Shown here one piece after another: positions 1 to 8,428 of a stretch of 64,000 nt of DNA (its first letter is position 1; each line of letters starts with the position of its first letter). The notes beneath the pieces are model-generated. The model did not search any database. It saw only the letters and a list, made by a program, of their open reading frames with translations, and was not told the DNA's origin. This DNA comes from Mogibacterium sp. (GTDB taxonomy: Bacteria > Bacillota > Clostridia > Peptostreptococcales > Anaerovoracaceae): NCBI GenBank assembly GCA_017434025.1, contig JAFRGC010000041.1:30741-94740 (forward strand), read 5' to 3'. The position numbers and the translations under genes are program-made.

Positions 1-369
1 AAGTCCCATTACAGGGATCCCACTCTCTTCGGCGAGGAGCTGTGCGCCTGCAAGAGAACCGTTACCGCCTATTACGATCAGACCTTCGATCTTGAGCTTG
101 CGAAGGTTTGCATAAGCCTTCTCTCTGTTCTCTCTGTCATGGAAACGTGCGCTCCTGGCGGTCTTGATAATCGTACCACCGTGGTGAATGATATCCGCTA
201 CCGATCTACGGCTCATCTTCTCGAATTCATTGTCTATCAGACCTTCATATCCTCTATGAACAGCGAAGACCTCCATGTCATAGTGTGTTCCGTATCTGAC
301 AACAGCTCTGATTGCTGCATTCATTCCCGGCGAGTCCCCGCCGCTGGTAAGTACTGCGATCCTCTTCAT
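1..369 (-). CDS. pfkA: 6-phosphofructokinase, N-terminal 123 residues (3' end outside window)
   Basis: ATP-dependent phosphofructokinase, the committed step of glycolysis (fructose-6-phosphate to fructose-1,6-bisphosphate). The reading frame starts at ATG 369-367 behind a GGAG site and runs off the left edge, so only about a third of the usual 320 residues is here. The start motif TSGGDSPGMNAAIR (residues 8-21), R72 in TARSARF, and GLIVIGGNGSLAGA (97-109) are the substrate and nucleotide loops of the family. Odd point: the family motif GGDGS reads GGNGS, so the Mg-ATP ligand Asp103 (E. coli numbering, which matches exactly here) is Asn. The gene is transcribed away from the feo operon. Family call is secure; cosubstrate cannot be settled from this fragment. 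Confidence 0.93.
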   Translation of the reverse strand, partial: MKRIAVLTSGGDSPGMNAAIRAVVRYGTHYDMEVFAVHRGYEGLIDNEFEKMSRRSVADIIHHGGTIIKTARSARFHDRENREKAYANLRKLKIEGLIVIGGNGSLAGAQLLAEESGIPVMGL

Positions 370-547
370 TGTTATTCTCCAATCTTCCGCCACCAATAAT
401 GGATGTTGTACAAGCGGAACCATCCTTATGATCCAACGATATAGATTTGAATTAAGTATATCATATTCAGGCACAGACAGAAATTGAACATTGCAAAAAT
501 GAATGAGAAAAAAGCCAAAGAAAAGCATCACAAGACAAAGACAGGAC

Positions 548-588
548 TTGACATTTGAGAGTTAGTTTTATATAACTAACTAAGTTAG
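548..588 (+). promoter_or_regulatory. feo promoter with overlapping dyad operator
   Basis: A near-ideal sigma-A promoter: TTGACA at 548-553, 17-nt spacer, TATAAC at 571-576. Superimposed on spacer and -10 is a perfect dyad, AGTTAGTT (560-567), six bases, AACTAACT (574-581), and a second overlapping dyad CTAACT-A-AGTTAG (576-588). The TTAG/CTAA half-sites resemble DtxR/IdeR-type metalloregulator boxes, which would suit an iron uptake operon; that assignment is inference. Confidence 0.7.
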
Positions 589-664
589 AGCAAACGAACC
601 AATGCGCAAGGTTCACTATAACTGTGCTAACGACATGTCAATGAAACACAGGAGATAAACTATC

Positions 665-892
665 ATGGAGGAGAAAATGGCACTATTGGATGCAGAGGTC
701 GGCAAGACTTATACCGTCAAAGAGATCAATACGGATGACGATGATATGAACGCATTTCTATTCCGTCTCGGATGCTATACAGGCGAGCCTATAACGCTGG
801 TATCCAAGAAGAAGAAGAGCTGCATCGCCGTCATCAAGGATGGCAGATACAATCTGGACAATATACTGTCCGAAGCGATCATCGTCGGTTAG
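665..892 (+). CDS. feoA: Ferrous iron transport protein A
   Basis: Small cytoplasmic SH3-like protein (75 residues, normal FeoA size) that works with FeoB in Fe2+ uptake. The FeoA signature is visible in the opening VGKTYTVKEI and in the central RLGCYTGEPITLVSKKK followed by a short YNLDNILSEAIIVG end. Two starts are possible: ATG 665 with AGGAG at 650-654, or ATG 677 (MALLDAEVG) with GGAGG at 667-671; the second gives a length and N-terminus more like other FeoA proteins. It is the first gene of feoA-feoB, 57 nt ahead of feoB, behind the dyad promoter at 548-588. Confidence 0.88.
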   Translation: MEEKMALLDAEVGKTYTVKEINTDDDDMNAFLFRLGCYTGEPITLVSKKKKSCIAVIKDGRYNLDNILSEAIIVG

Positions 893-949
893 ACAGACCG
901 TGCGGTTTTTCGTTTTTGTCAGGAAAGTTATAGAAGGAGGAGAATCAAT

Positions 950-2968
950 ATGAGAATAGCTTTTGCCGGCAACCCTAACAGCGGCAAAACGACCATGTAT
1001 AATGCGCTCACAGGAAGGAGCGAGAAGGTCGGCAACTGGGGCGGTGTTACCGTAGGCAGCAAAGAATTCAAACTCAAGAAGGAATATGCAGGCAACAAAG
1101 AAGTAATCGCAGTCGATCTTCCGGGTGCATATTCTATGTCACCGTTCACCCCGGAAGAAGGTATCACGAGCGAGTATGTGCGCACGGCTAATCCTGACGC
1201 AATCGTAAACATCGTTGACGCGACAAATCTCAGTAGATCATTGTTCTTTACTACACAGCTGCTTGAGCTGGGTATCCCTGTCGTAGTTGCGCTCAATAAG
1301 ACCGATATCAACGAGAAAGAGGGTACTAAGATCGACACAGCCAAGCTGTCAGCAAAGCTTAACTGCCCTGTATTTGAAACGGTTTCTACCGAGAACAAGG
1401 GACTGAGCGAGATGATTGCTACGGCGATCTCACTTGCGGGAACTCTGCAGGAAGCGCCGTATCTTCAGGCAGACATCGATCTGCATGACAAGAATGCGGT
1501 AGATGCTGAGGATCGTAAGCGTTACGATTTCGTCAACAAGATCGTTGCTGCGGTAGAGAAGAGAAAGGTCCTCTCCGCTGAGAGTACTGCGCAGGACAAA
1601 GTGGATACCGTTCTCACTAATCCTATCGCAGGTATTCTTGCTTTCGCTGCTGTAATGTGGTTTGTGTTCTGGGTATCCCAGGCATGGCTTGGACCACTTG
1701 TTGCGGACTGGCTCGTAGGATGGATCGAGATGTTCCAGGAGTGGGTCGCAGGGCAGCTCGAGAACAGCCCGGCTATCCTCTCGGCTCTGCTTGCTGATGG
1801 TATTGTCGGCGGTGTAGGAGCGGTAGTCGGATTCCTGCCACTCGTAATGGTAATGTATTTCCTGATCGCGCTGCTCGAAGATTGTGGATATATGGCACGT
1901 GTAAGTGCTGTTATGGACCCGATCTTCAAGAGAGTAGGCCTTTCCGGAAAATCCGTTATTCCTGTAGTCATCGGAACAGGCTGCGGTATCCCGGCTATCA
2001 TGGCATGCCGCACGATCCGCGATGAGAGAGAAAGAAGAGCAACTACAATGCTCACTACATTCATTCCTTGCGGAGCGAAGATCCCGGTCATCGCACTCTT
2101 CGCAGGTGCGTTCTTCAATGGAGCAGGCTGGGTGAGCACAGTATCCTACTTCCTCGGACTTGCGCTCATTTTCCTCGGCGCTCTGATGATCAAGGGCATC
2201 ACAGGATACAAATACAGGAAGTCATTCTTCATCATGGAGCTGCCTAAGTGGAAAGCCCCAAGCCTGAAGTTCGCATTCAAGTCAATGATGGAGAGAGCTA
2301 AAGCTTACATCATCAAGGCCGCTACGATCATCCTGATCTGCAATACTGTAGTTCAGGTCATGCAGACATTTGACTGGCACTTCCAGGTCGTTGAGGAAGG
2401 TGCTGAGAATACATCGATCCTCGCGTCCATCGCATCGCCGTTTGCGATCCTGCTGATCCCTCTGGGATTCGGAGTATGGCAGCTGGCTGCTGCGGCAATC
2501 ACCGGATTCATCGCCAAGGAGAATGTCGTCGGAACACTTGCTGTAGTATACGCGCTTACTAACTTCATCGATGTAGAAGAACTCGAGATGACAGGCGGTG
2601 CTAATACAGTCGCTATGACAATGGGTCTGACATCAGTTACAGCACTGGCATATCTGTTCTTCAACCTCTATACACCTCCGTGCTTCGCAGCTATCGGAGC
2701 TATGAACTCAGAGATGAAGAGCAGGGGCTGGCTGTGGGGAGCTATCGGTCTCCAGATGGCTACAGGCTACACGATCGCGTTCCTCGTCAATCAGTTTGGT
2801 ACACTCATCACTGAAGGACATTTTGCTGCAGGCTTCGTTCCTGGAGCTATCGCAGTAGCGTGCTTCGTAATAGCGATCATAATGATCGGCAAGAGAGTAA
2901 GAGCACACTTTGACGAGCAGTACGAGCTTCACAAGAAGACTAAGGCTGCTGTGACAACAGCAGCTTAA
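950..2968 (+). CDS. feoB: Ferrous iron transporter FeoB
   Basis: Membrane Fe2+ permease with a cytoplasmic GTPase head. The G domain has G1 GNPNSGKTT (7-15), G3 DLPGAYSM (56-63) and G4 NKTD (116-119); most FeoB proteins have NMxD at G4, so this is a slight variant. The membrane part starts near residue 225 and carries the two gate motifs GTGCGIPAIMACRTI and FIPCGAKIPV, each with a conserved Cys. 672 residues is at the short-to-normal end for clostridial FeoB; the tail ends in a cytoplasmic basic segment. GGAGG precedes ATG 950. Cotranscribed with feoA; a Cys-rich membrane partner follows. Confidence 0.96.
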   Translation: MRIAFAGNPNSGKTTMYNALTGRSEKVGNWGGVTVGSKEFKLKKEYAGNKEVIAVDLPGAYSMSPFTPEEGITSEYVRTANPDAIVNIVDATNLSRSLFFTTQLLELGIPVVVALNKTDINEKEGTKIDTAKLSAKLNCPVFETVSTENKGLSEMIATAISLAGTLQEAPYLQADIDLHDKNAVDAEDRKRYDFVNKIVAAVEKRKVLSAESTAQDKVDTVLTNPIAGILAFAAVMWFVFWVSQAWLGPLVADWLVGWIEMFQEWVAGQLENSPAILSALLADGIVGGVGAVVGFLPLVMVMYFLIALLEDCGYMARVSAVMDPIFKRVGLSGKSVIPVVIGTGCGIPAIMACRTIRDERERRATTMLTTFIPCGAKIPVIALFAGAFFNGAGWVSTVSYFLGLALIFLGALMIKGITGYKYRKSFFIMELPKWKAPSLKFAFKSMMERAKAYIIKAATIILICNTVVQVMQTFDWHFQVVEEGAENTSILASIASPFAILLIPLGFGVWQLAAAAITGFIAKENVVGTLAVVYALTNFIDVEELEMTGGANTVAMTMGLTSVTALAYLFFNLYTPPCFAAIGAMNSEMKSRGWLWGAIGLQMATGYTIAFLVNQFGTLITEGHFAAGFVPGAIAVACFVIAIIMIGKRVRAHFDEQYELHKKTKAAVTTAA

Positions 2969-3009
2969 ACCGGGAATCATTTTCGATGATCGATCAAGTT
3001 TGAGTAAAG

Positions 3010-3037
3010 ATGCACGGCGCGGTAATGTGCCGTGCAT
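3010..3037 (+). terminator. Hairpin after feoB
   Basis: Perfect 9-bp stem ATGCACGGC / GCCGTGCAT around a 10-nt loop, 41 nt after the feoB stop, followed by only a short T-rich stretch. It is probably a leaky terminator or a 3'-end stabiliser between feoB and the small Cys-rich gene. Confidence 0.5.
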
Positions 3038-3091
3038 TGTTTCAAATAATACAGTATAATATTTCAGGAATATAGAAAGGAGGCGGGGCAA

Positions 3092-3268
3092 ATGAATGGA
3101 GCAACTGTAATCGCTGTAATCGCTGTCGTTGCCATTCTCTTCTTCGCAGCCAGATACATATATAAGGAGAAGAAGAAAGGCAATGCCTGCATAGGCTGCC
3201 CGTATTCAGCATCATGTCCGAAGCACCAGCAGGGCATCTCCTGTGATATGCCGCAGGATAACAAGTAG
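3092..3268 (+). CDS. FeoB-associated Cys-rich membrane protein
   Basis: A 58-residue protein (short enough to be missed by length filters). One N-terminal membrane helix (residues 5-23) is followed by a basic turn KEKKK and a cytoplasmic tail with four cysteines: CIGCPYSASC (33-42) and C51. This is the pattern of the small Cys-rich proteins encoded after feoB in many Firmicutes, thought to assist FeoB. A strong GGAGG (3079-3083) precedes ATG 3092. Its function in transport is inferred from the family and position. Confidence 0.85.
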   Translation: MNGATVIAVIAVVAILFFAARYIYKEKKKGNACIGCPYSASCPKHQQGISCDMPQDNK

Positions 3269-3306
3269 CGATCTGCTCTGGACGGTCGGCCACAATGGAA
3301 GCAACC

Positions 3307-3344
3307 AAAAACATCCGGTACGCTGTGAAGCGTCCGGATGTTTT
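3307..3344. terminator. Bidirectional terminator, feo operon / lysR
   Basis: Stem AAAACATCCGG / CCGGATGTTTT with an inner ACGCT-GTGA-AGCGT extension and one bulged T. The A-run on one side and T-run on the other let it serve both the rightward feo operon and the leftward lysR gene, whose stop is at 3366. Confidence 0.85.
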
Positions 3345-3365
3345 GTCGTTCATAGATGGCAGGAT

Positions 3366-4247
3366 CTACTGGATCGGTTTGCCGGTCAGTCGTTCCGCTG
3401 CGAATGTTACGAATTCCTTGACCGCAGGAGCAGCAGTATCGAGCGACGGCAGGCTGATGCCCAGCTCTATCTTACTCGGAGGATCCAGCGGGATGATCAC
3501 TGTATCCGTTTGCCAGCTGCGGGTGATGCCTTCGTTCATAATGCCGATCCCCAGCCCGGTGCCTACCATATTGATGGCGGTGTAGTTCTCAAGAGTCGTC
3601 AGCCTGATATTCGGAGCTATACCGTATTTCTTGAGCAGCTCACGCACATCCGCGTCATCGCCTTCGCTTGGCATAATGATGTCTTCTTTGCGGCATTTCT
3701 GGATAGGATAGGTGTCATTGCAGGCATCCGGATGGTCTTTAGGCAGAACTGCCACCATACGGTCATCTGCAAATGGTATCCATGTGTAAGATTGATTGGA
3801 AGGACGCGATGAGAATGCCAGATCCGCCTTGCCGGATGCCAGCAGCTTCTCAATGCGGTTCTTCGTGGTCTCTTCGATCTGAATGTTGATCGAAGGATGC
3901 AGATCTGTGAATTCCTTGATGAGACTCGGAAGGGTGTGCGCGGCGATACTCGCGTATGCAGCGATCATTACGTTGCCTTTGTACATACCGCTGAGTTCGG
4001 TCGCAGCCCGGTATATCTCATTTTCTTTCTCGATGTATTCTACGGCGAGAGGATAGATCGACTCGCCTTCTCTAGTCAGCACAACACCGTTGCTCTTGCG
4101 AGTGAGCAGGGAGAAGCCAAATTCCGACTCCATAGCAGAGACCAACTGACTGATGCCGGATGGGGTATAGCCCATGATACGTCCGGCAGCAGTGAAGCTG
4201 CCCTCATTGACTGCTGTAACGAATGCTTTGCATTTAAGAATGTCCAT
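3366..4247 (-). CDS. LysR-family transcriptional regulator
   Basis: 293 residues, typical LysR size. The N-terminal winged helix-turn-helix (about 1-60) contains FVTAVNEGSFTAAG and the recognition region TPSGISQLVSAME. The effector-binding domain starts near residue 90 (GNVMIAAYASIAAHTLPSLI) and includes the late hinge motif VGTGLGIGIMNEG. It lies downstream of, and on the same strand as, a TauE-type permease (4363-5307). The upstream regions of both genes contain the same 16-bp motif (4260-4275 and 5404-5419), so this protein probably controls the permease and itself. The inducer is unknown; a sulfur compound is a guess from the permease. Confidence 0.92.
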   Translation of the reverse strand: MDILKCKAFVTAVNEGSFTAAGRIMGYTPSGISQLVSAMESEFGFSLLTRKSNGVVLTREGESIYPLAVEYIEKENEIYRAATELSGMYKGNVMIAAYASIAAHTLPSLIKEFTDLHPSINIQIEETTKNRIEKLLASGKADLAFSSRPSNQSYTWIPFADDRMVAVLPKDHPDACNDTYPIQKCRKEDIIMPSEGDDADVRELLKKYGIAPNIRLTTLENYTAINMVGTGLGIGIMNEGITRSWQTDTVIIPLDPPSKIELGISLPSLDTAAPAVKEFVTFAAERLTGKPIQ

Positions 4248-4259
4248 GATCGTTTACGT

Positions 4260-4275
4260 GTTAAGTAGTTGCCAA
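4260..4275 (-). promoter_or_regulatory. Shared motif copy upstream of lysR
   Basis: GTTAAGTAGTTGCCAA on the + strand, 13 nt ahead of the lysR start. It matches 15 of 16 positions of the copy at 5404-5419 that overlaps the -35 box of the neighbouring permease gene. Candidate autoregulatory LysR site. Confidence 0.5.
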
Positions 4276-4295
4276 AAGGATGTTGTGTCTGTAAA

Positions 4296-4327
4296 AAAAC
4301 GGCCTTTCTTGCGTAAAAGGCCGTTTT
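4296..4327 (-). terminator. Terminator of the TauE-type permease gene
   Basis: Perfect 12-bp stem AAAACGGCCTTT / AAAGGCCGTTTT with an 8-nt loop, followed on the minus strand by a run of seven T. It sits between the permease stop (4363) and lysR, so the two genes are mainly separate transcripts. Confidence 0.88.
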
Positions 4328-4362
4328 CTTTTGATCGTGAAAAAACCGCTTCAGCTCAATGA

Positions 4363-5307
4363 TCAGTCATTAGCATGCGCATTGTTCTTGTTCTTGTTGT
4401 ACTCAACCAGGAACATTGCAGCAGTAACAAGTACGACGATTACTACGATGACCAGCAGGATCTTCTTTGTCTGCGGGTTATCGAGTAAGTGTGAGAAGAA
4501 CTTAGCAGCGCAGAATGCACCTACTGCTCCAGGGAACATCTGGCAGAATGTAGCTACCATGTCGTATCTGTTCTCCTTAACGAACTTCGGAGTGTTACCA
4601 AACGCCATCAGGAATGCGCAGGATCCCATCATGATAGGGAATGCCATTGTTGCGTCCATTCCGAGGAGTGATACGAGCGCCATGCAAGGTGCGTACTGAC
4701 CTACACCGATGTTCATCAGAGCGCCGAGGAAGAAGTTGACAACGAGTCCGATGATCAGCTTGATGCCGCGGAGCTCAATAGCAGCAGCCTCGATGCTGAA
4801 AGGTCCGATGCCGAATGTTCTGAGGAACATTACGATACCGAGGATAGTAAGTCCTACACCAAGACCAAGACGGACTGTCTGTCTGTTCCACTTTGTTACG
4901 ATGCCGGCTCCGAAGAATGCGCCGAGTGTAGCAGCGATGATCATTGTCCAGAGTGTGAGCTGGTCGATCTTGACGATGTCGAAGAACAGGGCAGCCTCTA
5001 CGCAGACCGGAACTGTATCACCTACGTTAAGTGTTCCAGGGATCAGAAGGTCGTCTACCGACTTGCCGAGCTTGAACGCCGAGGATGTAGGAGCATATGA
5101 TCCGATACCCAGTGTGTCGAAGAAGTTAGCAACGAAGCCTACGATACAGTTGTAAACTGTGTGCTTCTTCTGCTCATTCCAGAGCGCTCTGCCTTCTTCA
5201 GTCTGCAGATTTCTTCTTGTCTGTCTTACTGTCAGAACAACAGCTAATATCATACCTAAATACGCAAGAATCTGAAGTATAGTTTTTGCTAATTCTTGTT
5301 TATCCAT
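4363..5307 (-). CDS. TauE/SafE-type sulfite or organosulfur exporter family permease
   Basis: Polytopic membrane protein (314 residues) with the two-repeat layout of TauE/SafE permeases: a first-half motif GSYAPTSSAFKLGK and PGTLNVGDTVPVC, and a second-half counterpart MNIGVGQYAPCMALVSLLG. The family moves sulfite, sulfonates or related anions; the substrate here is not shown. The ATG at 5307-5305 is chosen because GGAGGT lies 6 nt upstream; longer in-frame starts would overlap the promoter itself. Promoter at 5391-5419. A clear paralogue occurs at 16732-17640, with the same PGTLNVGDT and NIGVG.YAPCMA blocks. Confidence 0.88.
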   Translation of the reverse strand: MDKQELAKTILQILAYLGMILAVVLTVRQTRRNLQTEEGRALWNEQKKHTVYNCIVGFVANFFDTLGIGSYAPTSSAFKLGKSVDDLLIPGTLNVGDTVPVCVEAALFFDIVKIDQLTLWTMIIAATLGAFFGAGIVTKWNRQTVRLGLGVGLTILGIVMFLRTFGIGPFSIEAAAIELRGIKLIIGLVVNFFLGALMNIGVGQYAPCMALVSLLGMDATMAFPIMMGSCAFLMAFGNTPKFVKENRYDMVATFCQMFPGAVGAFCAAKFFSHLLDNPQTKKILLVIVVIVVLVTAAMFLVEYNKNKNNAHAND

Positions 5308-5390
5308 GTAATACCTCCATATAGTTGAAATAGTACTTAAGATTTGCAAGAAATCGGTTTTACGCAAGACAAACCAATTCTCCACCCAAA

Positions 5391-5419
5391 ATTTTAGCAA
5401 CTCGTTAAGTAGTTGTCAA
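5391..5419 (-). promoter_or_regulatory. Promoter of the TauE-type permease with LysR-like site
   Basis: Minus strand: TTGACA (5419-5414), 17-nt spacer, TAAAAT (5396-5391), a strong sigma-A promoter. Its -35 box is part of the 16-bp motif GTTAAGTAGTTGTCAA (5404-5419) repeated in front of lysR. The 5' leader is about 75 nt. Confidence 0.75.
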
Positions 5420-5480
5420 TACAATTCCTTAAAGGAGCTTTAATGAATTTTGAAAGCAAATTATAATATCTGCCGGTCAG

Positions 5481-6338
5481 TTATTCGTCTCCGGAAGGCT
5501 TTTCCTTCTTGAGAGCTTTAGGCAGTTTTACATTAGATTTAGGCGTTTCCTTTGAAGAAGCTGCGGCGTTCCCCTTCTCCTGGCTCCTGGCTTTGATCTT
5601 TTCCTTGCCGCTTTTTGCAAGGTCTTTCCAGCCCTCCGTATCGATCATCGGCTGTCTCGAGAAATTACTGAGACTGTACATGATACCCTTGATGCCGTAT
5701 GGTATCCATCTCGAGGTCTTGCCTGTCTTGCTCTGGATGAACCCTTCAAAATCTGATGGATCGCCGACAACGAATCTGTCCTTAGGCAGGATGAACAGAT
5801 CATCTTTGTTGATCCCCAGGTAGAAGAAATTCTGATCGCTGAAGAATGAAGTCACTGATTTCCTGTAATTCTTCATAGTAACGATAGGTTCATCTTCGCG
5901 CAGGAGCTGTGCTCCGGAATTGGTAAAGTTGTAGGTAAAAATAGTACCGTTCTTATAGTCCGTATCATCCTGCTTAGTGAGCATCAGAGAGATGTATTTC
6001 CTGAACAGAGCCAAACACAGGCAAAGTGTACCTATTGTATAACATATGAGGCCGAACACCGTTTCGCCGGATACAAATCCGAATGTGAAGAAGACGACGG
6101 CATAGAGGATCGACCTGAGGAAGACTTTTGGGTGCACGACCCTGTAATTGAATGTAATGAAAGCCTTCAGTACTGATTCATCACGCTTGGTAACTACCTG
6201 GTACATCAGCTGGTTCTTGTCTTCCTTGACGCTGCCTGCTTCGCTGCTGTTCTTGTCCGATACGCCGGCCTCTATAGTCTCGGCATTATTCTTGTTGATC
6301 TTGTTTCTGTCAGACTTGTTGCTGTTCTTACTGCTCAT
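5481..6338 (-). CDS. YcxB-like membrane protein
   Basis: 285 residues. A 45-residue charged, Ser/Asn/Lys-rich cytoplasmic N-terminus leads into two close membrane helices (about 74-116), then a domain with the pattern YNFTNSGAQLL...YRKSVTSFFSDQNFFYLGINKDDLFILPKDRF that is typical of YcxB-like proteins, and a second basic low-complexity tail (about 235-285). ATG 6338 has GGAG 8 nt upstream; the TTG just before it is less likely. It is monocistronic and divergent from the ATP synthase operon. Function unknown; the family name is from pattern only. Confidence 0.65.
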   Translation of the reverse strand: MSSKNSNKSDRNKINKNNAETIEAGVSDKNSSEAGSVKEDKNQLMYQVVTKRDESVLKAFITFNYRVVHPKVFLRSILYAVVFFTFGFVSGETVFGLICYTIGTLCLCLALFRKYISLMLTKQDDTDYKNGTIFTYNFTNSGAQLLREDEPIVTMKNYRKSVTSFFSDQNFFYLGINKDDLFILPKDRFVVGDPSDFEGFIQSKTGKTSRWIPYGIKGIMYSLSNFSRQPMIDTEGWKDLAKSGKEKIKARSQEKGNAAASSKETPKSNVKLPKALKKEKPSGDE

Positions 6339-6497
6339 CAAAAGAACTCCTTATATCACATCCTGAGCTTTCAGAATCTGTTGAAATAGCTTTAACAAAT
6401 CGTGTTCTTAGTGAAGTATAGACGGAACCTATAGTTTTGTAAAGAGTCTGTGAAATGAACTCATTACACTTTTGACATTTATGTTGCATAGGAATTA

Positions 6498-6506
6498 TGG
6501 TACAAT
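6498..6506 (+). promoter_or_regulatory. Extended -10 promoter of the ATP synthase operon
   Basis: TGG-TACAAT (TACAAT 6501-6506) forms an extended -10 element 40 nt ahead of atpB. No good -35 box lies at 17 nt; a TTGACA at 6472-6477 is 23 nt away, too far for normal spacing. Confidence 0.5.
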
Positions 6507-6546
6507 AATATGAATAATATCGACTTATAAGAAGGGAGATATGTAT

Positions 6547-7856
<1,310 letters not shown>

Positions 7857-7906
7857 CGGCAGGTTCCGCAGATGCATGAGATACTAGGATATACAGGAGA
7901 AGACAG

Positions 7907-8404
7907 ATGACAGGAGTACCACTTAATATAGACTGGCAGCAGATATTGCTGCATCTCTTCAACTTCACTATATTGTTCGGCGCGCTGTATATATTGCTTT
8001 ACAAGCCGGTCAAAGACTTTATGGCGAAGAGAGAGACATACTATGCCGATATGGATAACAAGGCTGAGGCTGCTCTGAGTGATGCAGAGGAACAGAAACG
8101 CATCTACGAGGACAAAGTCACTGCTTTCGATGACGAGGTCAAAGCCGAGAAGAGCAAAGCTCGTCAGGAGATCGAAGAGCTGCGTAAACGCGAGATAGAA
8201 GCGGCTCACGCTGATGCGGAGAAGATCCTTGCTGATGCCAAGGCAGAAGCCGGCAGAGAGAAAGCCGAGATCATTTCTTCTGCACAGAAGGAGATCAGAG
8301 ATCTGGTCACAGACGCGATGGACAAGCTGTCGATCGGGGAGTCTGCTTCGGATGCATTCGATCAGTTCCTTGACGCTGCCGAGAACGGCAACAGCGGACG
8401 CTAA
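7907..8404 (+). CDS. atpF: F1Fo ATP synthase subunit b
   Basis: Peripheral stalk subunit, 165 residues, normal length. One N-terminal membrane helix (about 13-32, LLHLFNFTILFGALYILLYKPV, with the family's KPVKDFM after it) and then a long charged coiled coil (about 40-150) typical of the b dimer. It ends without any delta-like domain, and only 24 nt separate it from the next gene, so the delta subunit is neither fused here nor encoded between. RBS AGGAG ahead of ATG 7907. Confidence 0.93.
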   Translation: MTGVPLNIDWQQILLHLFNFTILFGALYILLYKPVKDFMAKRETYYADMDNKAEAALSDAEEQKRIYEDKVTAFDDEVKAEKSKARQEIEELRKREIEAAHADAEKILADAKAEAGREKAEIISSAQKEIRDLVTDAMDKLSIGESASDAFDQFLDAAENGNSGR

Positions 8405-8428
8405 ACTAGACTGACAGGGGGTCAGATA

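Noticed and set aside
3055-3060. TATAAT ahead of the FeoB-associated gene as a promoter
   Set aside because: No -35 at a usable distance and no TG extension.
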